A stretch of 64,000 nt of DNA, from the NCBI RefSeq assembly GCF_900156545.1, contig NZ_FTNW01000002.1:186001-250000 (forward strand), in the 5' to 3' direction. The stretch comes from Aquipseudomonas alcaligenes. Lineage in GTDB: Bacteria > Pseudomonadota > Gammaproteobacteria > Pseudomonadales > Pseudomonadaceae. The position numbers and the translations under genes were made by a program. Positions 34,841 through 43,172 of this stretch are shown here, piece after piece; the first letter of the stretch is position 1; each line of letters opens with the position of its first letter. The notes below the pieces were generated by a model. The model was not told the DNA's origin. It saw only the letters and a program-made list of their open reading frames with translations, and made no database searches.

Positions 34841-36631
34841 GTGAGTGATGAAAGTTCGCAGGTAAAGAACCCTTTGGAAGGTGTTTCCCGTCGTAGTTTC
34901 CTGGGCATGGCGGGGGTCACGCTGGCAGCCTCCGTGTTGCCAGCTGGCGCCAGTGCCAGCACACCAGCTCCAGCGACGAAGAAACCCACCACACCTATGG
35001 GCAAGCGGGGCAGCAAGCCCAACGTGCTGTTCATCTTTACCGACCAGGAACGCTTCTCCCGTACTCTGCACAACGATCTGGGCCTGACCGCGCACCAGCG
35101 CCTGATGGCCAGCGGCACCACCTTCACCAATCACTACTGCCCGGCGGTGATGTGCACCAGCTCGCGTGCGGTGCTGCTGACCGGTCTGCAGACCAGCGAC
35201 AACGGCATGTTCGAGAACGTCGACATGCCCTATGTAAAGCCGCTCTCCACCGACACACCGACCATTGGCCACATGCTGCGCAAGCAGGGCTACTACACCG
35301 CCTACAAGGGTAAGTGGCACCTCAATCGCACCTTCGACACCGAGACTCCCGAGCGCCTGTTCACTCAGGAAATGGACGCTTACGGCTTCTCCGACTTCGT
35401 CTGGCCGGGTGATGTACTGGCCCACACCCTGGGCGGCTACAAGAACGATCAGATGATCGCCGGCAGCGCCATTTCCTGGTTGCGTGGCACCGGCCGTCAA
35501 CTGACCGACGAGGGTAAGCCCTGGTCGTTGTTCGTCAGCCTGGTCAATCCGCACGACATCATGTACTTCAACACGGATGTCGGCAGCGAGCAGGTACAGG
35601 ACAACGGCAAACTGATGATGCAGTCCTCACGTGCCCCGCGGCACGCCCTGTATGACAGGCGCTGGCCGCTGCCGCTGGCGGCGACCCGCTACCAGAGCCT
35701 GACCAGCTCAGATCGGCCCAAGGCGCATTACGAGTTCGACCGCGCCTGGAGCTACACCCTCGGACGCATCCCCAATGAGGACGCGCGCTGGCATCGCTTC
35801 AACGACTTCTACTACAACTCGCTGCTGTCGGTGGACAGCCAGGTCAACCGCCTGCTGGACGAGTTGGCGCAGCTCGGCCTGGAGGACAACACCATCGTGG
35901 TGTTCACTTCCGACCACGGCGAAATGGGCGGCGCCCACGGCCTGCGCGGCAAAGGCCCGTTCGCCTACGAAGAATCGATCCACGTTCCGCTGATCATCCG
36001 TCACCCGGATGTACAGGGCGGCGGCCAGTGCGTCTCACTGACCAGCCACATCGACCTGGTGCCGTCGCTGCTGTCGTTCTGTGGCGCCAGCCCCGCGCAG
36101 GCTGCCGAGGCGGCTGGCCGCGAGCTGCCTGGACGGGACATTGCACCGGCACTGAACAATCTGGCGGCCAGCGAGCTGCACACGGTGCGCGAACAGATCC
36201 TCTTCACCTACAGCGGTATCGCCACCAACGACAGCGAGCTGACCCGCGTGATCTCGGAAGGCCGCGCCCGTGGCGTGCCGCCGAAAGTGGCCGTGCAGGA
36301 GGCTGGCTACCGGCCGAACCTGAAGAAGCGCGGCAGCCTGCGCAGCATTTATGACGGCCGCCACAAGTTCACCCGCTACTTCTCGCCGATCGAGCGCAAC
36401 ACCCCGACCACCCTGGAAGCCCTCAGACGCTGGAACGATCTGGAACTGTTCGACCTGCACGCCGACCCGCTGGAAAAGGTCAACCTGGCTGCCCAGGCCG
36501 ACGATGCTCTGCTGATTCGTCTGAACCAACAACTGAACACCGCCATCGCCCGGGAAATGGGCGCCGATGATGGCCGCGAGATGCCCGACTTCCAGGGTAT
36601 CGACTGGGCCGTTTCGAGCATCGACCTGTGA
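34841..36631 (+). CDS. Tat-exported type I sulfatase, 596 aa
   Basis: Sulfatase of the arylsulfatase/choline-sulfatase alkaline-phosphatase fold. A twin-Arg signal S-R-R-S-F-L-G at residues 16-22 predicts Tat export after folding. Metal ligands: Asp68 in F-T-D-Q-E and the later F-T-S-D-H-G-E-M-G. The formylglycine site is Cys105 in C-T-S-S-R-A-V-L-L-T-G, with Ser in place of the usual Pro/Ala at the third position. GTG start with AGGAG 10 bases upstream. First gene of a co-directional cluster; the substrate is probably a sulfate ester imported or processed with the other cluster proteins. Confidence 0.88.
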   Translation: MSDESSQVKNPLEGVSRRSFLGMAGVTLAASVLPAGASASTPAPATKKPTTPMGKRGSKPNVLFIFTDQERFSRTLHNDLGLTAHQRLMASGTTFTNHYCPAVMCTSSRAVLLTGLQTSDNGMFENVDMPYVKPLSTDTPTIGHMLRKQGYYTAYKGKWHLNRTFDTETPERLFTQEMDAYGFSDFVWPGDVLAHTLGGYKNDQMIAGSAISWLRGTGRQLTDEGKPWSLFVSLVNPHDIMYFNTDVGSEQVQDNGKLMMQSSRAPRHALYDRRWPLPLAATRYQSLTSSDRPKAHYEFDRAWSYTLGRIPNEDARWHRFNDFYYNSLLSVDSQVNRLLDELAQLGLEDNTIVVFTSDHGEMGGAHGLRGKGPFAYEESIHVPLIIRHPDVQGGGQCVSLTSHIDLVPSLLSFCGASPAQAAEAAGRELPGRDIAPALNNLAASELHTVREQILFTYSGIATNDSELTRVISEGRARGVPPKVAVQEAGYRPNLKKRGSLRSIYDGRHKFTRYFSPIERNTPTTLEALRRWNDLELFDLHADPLEKVNLAAQADDALLIRLNQQLNTAIAREMGADDGREMPDFQGIDWAVSSIDL

Positions 36632-36651
36632 TGGCTGAGCGAGCATTTTTG

Positions 36652-37419
36652 ATGAAAGCACTAAACACCCTGGCTCTGGGCACCAGTCTGGCCATCACCA
36701 CTTTGTTTGCTTCGCAGGCTCAGGCCGATGAAGGCTGGGAGGTGAAGGTCACCCCCTACCTGTGGGCCACCCGCATGCACGGCAGCACGCAGATCAAAGA
36801 CCTTCCGGAAGCTCAGCTCGACATGAGCTTCTCCGACATCCTGCACACCCTGGATGCCGGCTTCATGGGCGCCATGGAGTTCCAGCATGGCCGCTGGGGC
36901 ATTCTGCTCGACAGCATGTACATGAAGACCTCTGACTCGGTCAGCGTGGCCGGCCCGCGTGGAGCGGCCCGTGCCGACGCCGACATGACGGTGCGCCAGA
37001 CCATGCTCTCCAGCGCCCTCGCCTACCGCTGGCTGGATCAGGCAGCCACCTCCGATGCCTTCGTCGGTGTGCGCTACACCCGTATCCGCGAGAGCCTCGA
37101 CCTGGATGCCCGAGTATTCGGTGCCACGGCCGAACTGGACCACGATCAGACCGTCGACTGGACCGAGCCTTTCATCGGTGTGCGGGGAAGCCTGCCTGTA
37201 ACCGGGCAACTGGCGCTGGTTGCCAGCGCCGACGTCGGTGGCTTCGGCATGGGCTCGGACCTCACCACCCAGGCGCAACTGGGCCTTTCCTATGCGCTCA
37301 ACGAGCGCTTCACGGCCGACTTCGGCGTGCGCTACATGAAGGTTGATTACGACAAGGGCGACTTCGTCTATGACATGGAAAATGAAGGCCCCTATCTCGG
37401 CATGAGCTATCACTTCTGA
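36652..37419 (+). CDS. Outer membrane beta-barrel protein, 255 aa
   Basis: Signal peptide (MKALNTLALG..., cut after Q-A-Q-A), then alternating amphipathic strands (V-K-V-T-P-Y-L-W-A-T, W-G-I-L-L-D-S-M-Y-M-K, F-V-G-V-R-Y-T-R-I) ending in Y-H-F, the C-terminal aromatic of barrel proteins. It resembles the small outer membrane proteins with a T-P-Y-L-W-A-x-x-x-x-G start; substrate unknown. It follows the sulfatase stop by 20 bases. In-frame starts at 36628 and 36631 are possible, but 36652 gives the usual signal peptide. Confidence 0.8.
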   Translation: MKALNTLALGTSLAITTLFASQAQADEGWEVKVTPYLWATRMHGSTQIKDLPEAQLDMSFSDILHTLDAGFMGAMEFQHGRWGILLDSMYMKTSDSVSVAGPRGAARADADMTVRQTMLSSALAYRWLDQAATSDAFVGVRYTRIRESLDLDARVFGATAELDHDQTVDWTEPFIGVRGSLPVTGQLALVASADVGGFGMGSDLTTQAQLGLSYALNERFTADFGVRYMKVDYDKGDFVYDMENEGPYLGMSYHF

Positions 37420-37448
37420 CAGGGCAAGCCATATGCGACGGGACAAAC

Positions 37449-38102
37449 GTGACTGATCACCGCACCAAGGTGGGTGCCGAGAGGCGCCTGCGCACGCGAC
37501 ACAAGCTGCTGCAGACAGCCTTTCAGCTGTACGCGGAGCATGGTGTCGACGAGCCGGTCATCGAACGGGTGATCAAGCACGCCGTTCTGTCACGCGGCAC
37601 CTTCTATAACCACTTCTGCTCCGAGCGCGAGTTGTTCATGTCGGTGGCTGCCGAGCTGAGCAACAACGTGATCGAGGCAGTCGACCCAAAAGTCCTGCAG
37701 CACGACAACCCGGCTGTTCGCGTGGCGTGTGGCGTCACCCTGTGCATCAAGCTGGCGTGCCGCTATCCACTGATCGCTGCCTTCCTCGCCAAGGGGGGCG
37801 CCCAGGCCGTGTTCGCCGGTGGCAGCGCCATCGAAGCAATCACCCGCGATGTACACATGGCGCAGCAGGCGGGGCTGTTTGGCATCGAGCAGACACCGAT
37901 GGCAGTCGATCTGATCCTCGGCCCCGTGCTCTGCACCTTCACCACGCTGTTGCAACATCCGCTCGATCACACTTACCTATGCTCGTTGGTCACTGCCATC
38001 CTGCGTTCGCTCGGCATGAGCGATACGGACGCTGCGAGTATTGCGGCCATCGACTTCGGCGATCCCCAACCCGACGAAAACTCCCTGTTCATCGGCCTAT
38101 AA
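37449..38102 (+). CDS. TetR-family transcriptional regulator, 217 aa
   Basis: N-terminal helix-turn-helix of the TetR type at residues 17-62: L-L-Q-T-A-F-Q-L-Y-A-E-H-G-V, then the recognition region L-S-R-G-T-F-Y-N-H-F. The C-terminal ligand-binding part is all-helical and Ala/Leu-rich. GTG start. It lies inside the cluster, 29 bases after the barrel gene and 24 before the lipoprotein gene, so it is probably co-transcribed and self-regulating. The palindrome at 34771-34798 is a candidate operator. Confidence 0.9.
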   Translation: MTDHRTKVGAERRLRTRHKLLQTAFQLYAEHGVDEPVIERVIKHAVLSRGTFYNHFCSERELFMSVAAELSNNVIEAVDPKVLQHDNPAVRVACGVTLCIKLACRYPLIAAFLAKGGAQAVFAGGSAIEAITRDVHMAQQAGLFGIEQTPMAVDLILGPVLCTFTTLLQHPLDHTYLCSLVTAILRSLGMSDTDAASIAAIDFGDPQPDENSLFIGL

Positions 38103-38126
38103 CACCACCTCACGGAAGCCAATCGC

Positions 38127-38804
38127 ATGACTCGTTCCAAAGTGCTCCTCCCCGCCGCAGTTGCCCTGACCATGGCTCTGACCGGCTGCACCACCAAGAC
38201 TGTCAGTCAGAGCCAGTACTCCGGTTTCCTCAGCAGCTACGAGGGCCTGGAGAAAGTGAAAAGCCCCTCCGGCGCCACCGTACAACGCTGGGTCGCGCCC
38301 GGCTTCGACGTCAGCCAATACGACAGCGTGGTGGTGCAACCGCTGAGCTACTACCCGCAACCCAAGCCGACCGACCGTATCGACCAGACCACCCTCGACG
38401 CGTTGCTGAGCCAGGCCAACCAGCAAGTCGGCGGCGCTATCGCCCAGCGCCTACCTGTCGTCAGCGCCCAGGCCGCAGGTCCGCGCACCCTGCTGTTCCG
38501 GGGAGCCATCACCGGTGTCGCCGCCGAGACCCAGGGCCTGCGCCCATATGAAATCCTGCCGATCGCCCTGGTACTGGCCGGTGCGGTGACCGCCGCCGGT
38601 GAGCGCGACCAGAACACCGAGCTTTACCTGGAAGGCGAGCTGGTCGAGTTCCGCAGTGGCAAGCCGGTCATGCGCCTGGTGCGCAAGGGATTTGGCAAGA
38701 CCCTCAGCGATGACCAGCAGAAGATCACTACCGCCGACATGCGCCCGGTGATCGACCAATTGACCCGCGACGCCATCCAGTTCAACCCGCACGCCGCACA
38801 GTAA
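38127..38804 (+). CDS. DUF3313 family lipoprotein, 225 aa
   Basis: Lipoprotein signal with lipobox A-L-T-G-C (Cys21). The mature part has the DUF3313 pattern: Q-Y-S-G-F-L-S-S-Y-E-G-L, S-P-S-G-A-T-V-Q-R-W-V, P-T-D-R-I, the internal helix Y-E-I-L-P-I-A-L-V-L-A-G-A-V, and V-R-K-G-F-G-K-T-L. Function of the family is unknown. Its place beside envelope and uptake proteins suggests a role at the outer membrane or periplasm. Confidence 0.88.
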   Translation: MTRSKVLLPAAVALTMALTGCTTKTVSQSQYSGFLSSYEGLEKVKSPSGATVQRWVAPGFDVSQYDSVVVQPLSYYPQPKPTDRIDQTTLDALLSQANQQVGGAIAQRLPVVSAQAAGPRTLLFRGAITGVAAETQGLRPYEILPIALVLAGAVTAAGERDQNTELYLEGELVEFRSGKPVMRLVRKGFGKTLSDDQQKITTADMRPVIDQLTRDAIQFNPHAAQ

Positions 38805-38889
38805 GTCCAGACGCCGTGCGTGCCGCTGCGTTAGGCTCGGCACGGCGTCGTGCCTTAACCAGTGTCACCCGACAAGGAGATCAGGTTTC

Positions 38890-40296
38890 ATGAGTAATCG
38901 GCTTATCCAGGCGGTGGGGCTGTCACTGGCAGTCACCGCGACCACTGCGCTGCAAACCGCCAGTGCAGAAGCAGTATCACCCGCGCAGATCACGGCGCTG
39001 GCCGAAGAAAGCTTTCTCTACGGTCTGCCCATCGTGATGAACTACGCGGTGATGTACGAATACAGCGTCGATAAAAGTTCGCCGCAGTACAAAGCGCCGT
39101 TCAACGTGATCAAGAACGAGCACCGTGTCTTCACCTATGAAGACACGGCCATCGTCACGCCCAACAGCGATACCCCTTACTCACTGCTCTGGCTGGACCT
39201 GCGCAACGAGCCCATGGTGCTCTCGGTACCGGCGGTACCCAAGGAGCGCTACTACTCGGTGATGCTGTGCGACGGCAACACCTTCAACTATGGCTACATC
39301 GGCCAGCGAGCCACTGGCTCGGAAGCAGGCGACTACCTGGTGGTCGGCCCGGACTGGCAGGGAAAAACCCCACCGGGCATCAAGCAGGTATTCCACTCTT
39401 CCACCCAATTCTCGGCGGTGGCCTATCGCACCCAGCTGTTCAACCCGGCCGACATGCCCAACGTCGAGGCCATCCAGGCCGGCTACCAGGTGCGCCCGCT
39501 GTCCGCCTACCTGAAACAGCCAGCGCCAGCGGCGAAGCCGCTGCCGGATTTCCCGAAAATCGACAAGGAGCTGGCCAAGACCCGCTTCTGGGAATACCTG
39601 GCGTTCGCCCTGCAATTTGCTCCACCCGGTCCGGAGGAGCGGGAGGCCCGCGCCAAACTGAACACCCTGATGGAGGCGCTCAAGACCCCAACGCCGGAAA
39701 CCCAGGCCGCAGTGATCAAAGGCATGCAGCAGGGCGAAGCGAAGATCAAGGACTTCCTGCAAACGGCGCTCAAGGACGTCAACGGCTGGCGGGTCGGCTC
39801 GGCCTTCGGTGACCGCGCCTTCTACAACGGCAACTGGCTGCTGCGCGCGGCGGCGGCATCGGCCGGCATCTTCGGTAACGATGCGGTCGAGGCGGTGTAT
39901 CCGATGACCCGTACCCTGGCCAACGGCGAACCTCTGGACGGCAGCCAGCACAACTACACCCTGACTTTCCCGGCGGGCCAGCTGCCGCCGGTCAACTCGT
40001 TCTGGTCGGTGACCCTTTATGACGGCAACACCCAGCTGCTGATCAAGAACCCGATCAACCGCTACCTGATCAACTCGCCGATGTTGCCAGACATGCAGAA
40101 AAACGCCGACGGCTCGCTGACCCTATACATCCAGAAGGATTCGCCCGGAGCAGACAAGGAAGCCAACTGGCTGCCTGCCCCGAACGGCCCTATCTATCTG
40201 GTGATGCGCCTGTACTGGCCGCGCGTCGAGGCGCCGTCGATCCTTCCGGCCGGCAGTGGCAGCTGGCAGCCGCCGGCTATCGTCAAAGCCCTGTAA
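38890..40296 (+). CDS. DUF1254/DUF1214 domain exported protein, 468 aa
   Basis: Signal peptide (cut near Q-T-A-S-A), then DUF1254 at about residues 50-180 (F-L-Y-G-L-P-I-V-M-N-Y, T-P-N-S-D-T-P-Y-S, R-Y-Y-S-V-M-L-C-D) and DUF1214 at about 340-450 (Y-N-L/Y-T-L-T-F-P-A-G-Q-L-P-P-V-N-S-F-W-S-V-T-L-Y-D, N-P-I-N-R-Y). These paired domains are common in soil and aromatic-degrading bacteria; no reaction is established. AAGGAG lies 12 bases before the start. It is followed after 18 bases by a FadL-type channel, which suggests joint handling of a hydrophobic compound. Confidence 0.9.
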   Translation: MSNRLIQAVGLSLAVTATTALQTASAEAVSPAQITALAEESFLYGLPIVMNYAVMYEYSVDKSSPQYKAPFNVIKNEHRVFTYEDTAIVTPNSDTPYSLLWLDLRNEPMVLSVPAVPKERYYSVMLCDGNTFNYGYIGQRATGSEAGDYLVVGPDWQGKTPPGIKQVFHSSTQFSAVAYRTQLFNPADMPNVEAIQAGYQVRPLSAYLKQPAPAAKPLPDFPKIDKELAKTRFWEYLAFALQFAPPGPEEREARAKLNTLMEALKTPTPETQAAVIKGMQQGEAKIKDFLQTALKDVNGWRVGSAFGDRAFYNGNWLLRAAAASAGIFGNDAVEAVYPMTRTLANGEPLDGSQHNYTLTFPAGQLPPVNSFWSVTLYDGNTQLLIKNPINRYLINSPMLPDMQKNADGSLTLYIQKDSPGADKEANWLPAPNGPIYLVMRLYWPRVEAPSILPAGSGSWQPPAIVKAL

Positions 40297-40314
40297 GTGA
40301 CCAGGAAGCCAGCC

Positions 40315-41607
40315 ATGCCCCCGATGATTCACCGCACCGCAATACTGCTCGCCAGCCTGGCCCTGGCTCCGCTGACTGCACAGGCCGGCGGCCTGATCCT
40401 CTATGAGGTAGGTACCGACAACGTCGGCCTGGCCAACGCGGGCGCCGCTGCCCGCGCCCAGGGGCCGGCTACCCTGGCCAGCAACGTCGCTGGCATGGCC
40501 TGGCTGCCGGGTACGCAAATCACCGCCGGCGCCCAGGTGCTGCATGGCAATCTGCGCTTCGAGACCGATGGCAATACCAATATCGGCGGCGGAGACAGCG
40601 GTAACGCCATGGACTGGGCACCCGGCGGCAGCCTGTTCGTCACCCAGGCGCTGGAAGATGGCTGGTCCGCCGGCTTCGCCGCCTATGGTGATTTCGGTCT
40701 GGACATCAACTACGAGAACGCCTGGAGCGGCCGCTACTTCCTGCAGAACGGCTCACTGACCGGCATGACGCTGATGCCTTCGTTGGCCTACCGGGTCGAC
40801 GACCAGTGGGCCGTAGGCATCGGCTTGCGCGCGTTCTATGCCATGTTCGACACCCAGGTGGCGGTGGACAACGACCCCTTCGGCGTCCGGCAAGGCGACG
40901 ACGGCCGCCTGCATTACCAGGACAACGACTGGGGCTACGGGGCCCACCTCGGCGTGCTCTACGAGCCGCGACCCGGCACTCGCCTGGGGCTGAGCTACAC
41001 CAGCGAGATCGATGTGCAATTCGACGACGATCTCGACCTGCAGAACCTGGGTCCCGTCGCGGAAACCGTGCTGCGCAACCGCGGCGTACTGGATGCATCC
41101 ACGCGCATCGACATGCACGTCCCGCAGACGCTGACCTTAAGTCTGTACCACCAGCTCGATGCCCAGTGGGCGCTGCTGACCAGCCTGAACTGGCAGGACT
41201 GGTCGCGCTTCGGCGAGGTCGGCATCGACCTCGACAGCGCGACGCCTCGCTCGATCACTCAGGATGCCAACTACCGCGACACCTGGCATGCCTCGCTGGG
41301 TACGCAGTATCGTTTCGATCCACGCTGGCTGTGGAGTCTGGGCGTGGCTTACGACAGTTCACCAGTGGATGACGAAGATCGCACCTTGTCCACGCCCCTG
41401 GGTGAAACCTGGCGCCTGGGGACAGGCCTCACGTACGCCCTGGATGAACGCACCGACCTCAACCTCAGCTATGAGCTGGTGTGGATGGGCGATATGCCGA
41501 TCGACCAGCAGAAGTCGCTACCGGTGCGCGATCCCAAGCGCACTTCAGGCGAATTCGAGGACGCCTGGATCCAGGCGCTCAGCGCCAGTGCCACCTGGCG
41601 CTACTGA
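40315..41607 (+). CDS. FadL/OmpP1-like outer membrane channel, 430 aa
   Basis: Signal peptide (cut after L-T-A-Q-A), then the FadL-type N-terminus: G-L-I-L-Y-E-V-G-T-D-N-V-G-L-A-N-A-G-A-A, with the conserved N-V-A-G-M-A in the place of N-P-A-G. A beta-barrel follows, ending W-R-Y. Such channels pass hydrophobic substrates across the outer membrane. AGGAAG precedes the ATG at 40315; a GTG at 40297 directly abuts the upstream stop and is less likely. This is the second FadL homologue in the window, distant from the one at 7574. Confidence 0.86.
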   Translation: MPPMIHRTAILLASLALAPLTAQAGGLILYEVGTDNVGLANAGAAARAQGPATLASNVAGMAWLPGTQITAGAQVLHGNLRFETDGNTNIGGGDSGNAMDWAPGGSLFVTQALEDGWSAGFAAYGDFGLDINYENAWSGRYFLQNGSLTGMTLMPSLAYRVDDQWAVGIGLRAFYAMFDTQVAVDNDPFGVRQGDDGRLHYQDNDWGYGAHLGVLYEPRPGTRLGLSYTSEIDVQFDDDLDLQNLGPVAETVLRNRGVLDASTRIDMHVPQTLTLSLYHQLDAQWALLTSLNWQDWSRFGEVGIDLDSATPRSITQDANYRDTWHASLGTQYRFDPRWLWSLGVAYDSSPVDDEDRTLSTPLGETWRLGTGLTYALDERTDLNLSYELVWMGDMPIDQQKSLPVRDPKRTSGEFEDAWIQALSASATWRY

Positions 41608-41685
41608 CTCCGCCAAGCGTCCACAGAGGTTGCCTTGATGCCTGGAACAAGCCAGCATCCGGGCACCTCAGTCCGTGGAGCTGTT

Positions 41686-42270
41686 ATGAACCCGCATCTC
41701 GTCCCCGTCGACCTGGCCAAAGCCTACCGCCTGCTCAACCACGGCCCGACCGTGCTGGTCTCGGCGCGTCATGCCGGCGTCGACAACGTGATGGCGGCGG
41801 CCTGGTGCTGCGCCCTGGACTTCGATCCGCCCAAACTCACCGTGGTGCTGGACAAGGCCACGCGGACTCGCGAATTGCTGGAGAGCAGCGGCCGCTTTGT
41901 CATCCAGGTACCGACCGTCGCCCAGCTGCAGCTGACCGAACAGGTCGGCAACCACAGCCTCAAGGACGATCCGGACAAGCTGGCCAAGGCCGGTGTCGAG
42001 CTGTTCGACCTGCCCGGCCACGACCTGCCCTTCGTCCAGGGCTGTTCGGCCTGGCTGGCCTGCGAGCTGATCGCCGAACCGCACAACCAGGCCGCCTACG
42101 ACCTGTTCATCGGCCAGGTCGTGGGCGCCTGGGCGGACGACCGGGTGTTTAGCGACGGTCGCTGGCACTTCGAGACCGCCGACCCGGCCTGGCGCAGCCT
42201 GCACCATGTGGCCGGCGGGCACTTCTATGCCATTGGTGAGGCGCTGACGGCGGCCACCCCGGAGCGCTAG
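41686..42270 (+). CDS. Flavin reductase-like domain protein, 194 aa
   Basis: FMN-binding split-barrel of the flavin reductase family: G-P-T-V-L-V-S-A, A-A-W-C-C-A-L-D-F-D-P-P-K-L-T-V-V, and the C-terminal H-V-A-G-G-H-F-Y-A-I-G-E. GGAG precedes the ATG at 41686. It is the last co-directional gene of the accessory cluster (78-base gap) and is also the gene nearest the cobG-H-I-J block but one. It may serve the cluster's substrate pathway, or act as the missing cob(II)yrinic acid a,c-diamide reductase (CobR is of this fold). The sequence does not decide. Confidence 0.85.
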   Translation: MNPHLVPVDLAKAYRLLNHGPTVLVSARHAGVDNVMAAAWCCALDFDPPKLTVVLDKATRTRELLESSGRFVIQVPTVAQLQLTEQVGNHSLKDDPDKLAKAGVELFDLPGHDLPFVQGCSAWLACELIAEPHNQAAYDLFIGQVVGAWADDRVFSDGRWHFETADPAWRSLHHVAGGHFYAIGEALTAATPER

Positions 42271-43040
42271 AACAACAGGATCATTCCGCCGGTCTGCCCG
42301 GCCAGAGCCAGCTCAGGCGGGTGCTCGACGATAAACTCGTCGACAGCAGACGTGGCACCCGGGAAATGGCTGGAGGCATAGTCGTCGACAACGATGATGC
42401 CTCCCCTGCTCATCCGCGGGGCAAAGAAGCGCAGCGATGCCAGGGTTGGGACATACAGGTCCACATCCAGATGCACGAGGGCGAAACGCCGCGACTCGAG
42501 TCCTGCAACCTCGGCGAAAACCTCGGGAATCCAACCCTTGTGCAGGTCGACGAAGTCGAAAGGACGGAGCACTGCGGCCACCGCCTGCGGGTCGGACGCG
42601 AACAGCTGCTTTTGCCGGAGCGTTTCGTCAGGGTCGGTATCACCCTGCTGCGCGCGATCCTGCACGCCTTTGTCGGAAAGCCCACCCTCGAAGCTGTCAA
42701 ATATCAGGAACCGTCCCGCCCACTCGGAGGCCGACAGCGCGCGGGCAATCATGTGGCTGGAGTGCCCGCGCCAGCAACCGCACTCCGCCACATCGCCCAC
42801 AACTCGCCCACTTGCCACGCGCTCGACTGCCTGCATCAGCGTATGAAAACGCATCTGTTTGGCCAGGTCATCGGTGGACCCCGTCAGACGCCGGGACTCC
42901 TGATAAGCCTCGAGAAAGGGATCACCAGCTCGCGGGTAGTTCCAGTAGCGCTCGATATCGTCGAGATTGAGTCGGCTGTCTACGCGAGCAGTCGCTTTGT
43001 TGAACATGAAGCGCATCCGCGCCAGCCAATCGATTGCCAT
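42267..43040 (-). CDS. TylF/MycF-family O-methyltransferase-like protein, 257 aa
   Basis: Class I SAM methyltransferase fold of the macrocin O-methyltransferase family: V-G-D-V-A-E-C-G-C-W-R-G-H-S-S near residue 82, F-D-S-F-E-G-L-type F-D-S-F-E-G-G-L, L-V-H-L-D-V-D-L-Y, and G-G-I-I-V-V-D-D-Y-A metal-ligand motif. Family members methylate sugar hydroxyls in macrolides, and many homologues sit in surface-polysaccharide loci. No such locus is near, so the substrate is unknown. It overlaps the flavin reductase stop by 4 bases, tail to tail. Confidence 0.85.
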   Translation of the reverse strand: MAIDWLARMRFMFNKATARVDSRLNLDDIERYWNYPRAGDPFLEAYQESRRLTGSTDDLAKQMRFHTLMQAVERVASGRVVGDVAECGCWRGHSSHMIARALSASEWAGRFLIFDSFEGGLSDKGVQDRAQQGDTDPDETLRQKQLFASDPQAVAAVLRPFDFVDLHKGWIPEVFAEVAGLESRRFALVHLDVDLYVPTLASLRFFAPRMSRGGIIVVDDYASSHFPGATSAVDEFIVEHPPELALAGQTGGMILLF

Positions 43041-43172
43041 TCGCCGCTCCGAGGCAGATTCAGATCATTCCTATACGTACAGCACACATAACAGCATGCC
43101 ACCGCAGTTGGCCCGTACCTTAAAGCAGCGGTGGCGGCAGCACCAGCGAGCACAGCAGCTTATTGCGCGCGA

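Noticed and set aside
34596..34844. Small plus-strand frame upstream of the sulfatase gene
   Set aside because: It covers the promoter and operator region, has no ribosome binding site and no family features.
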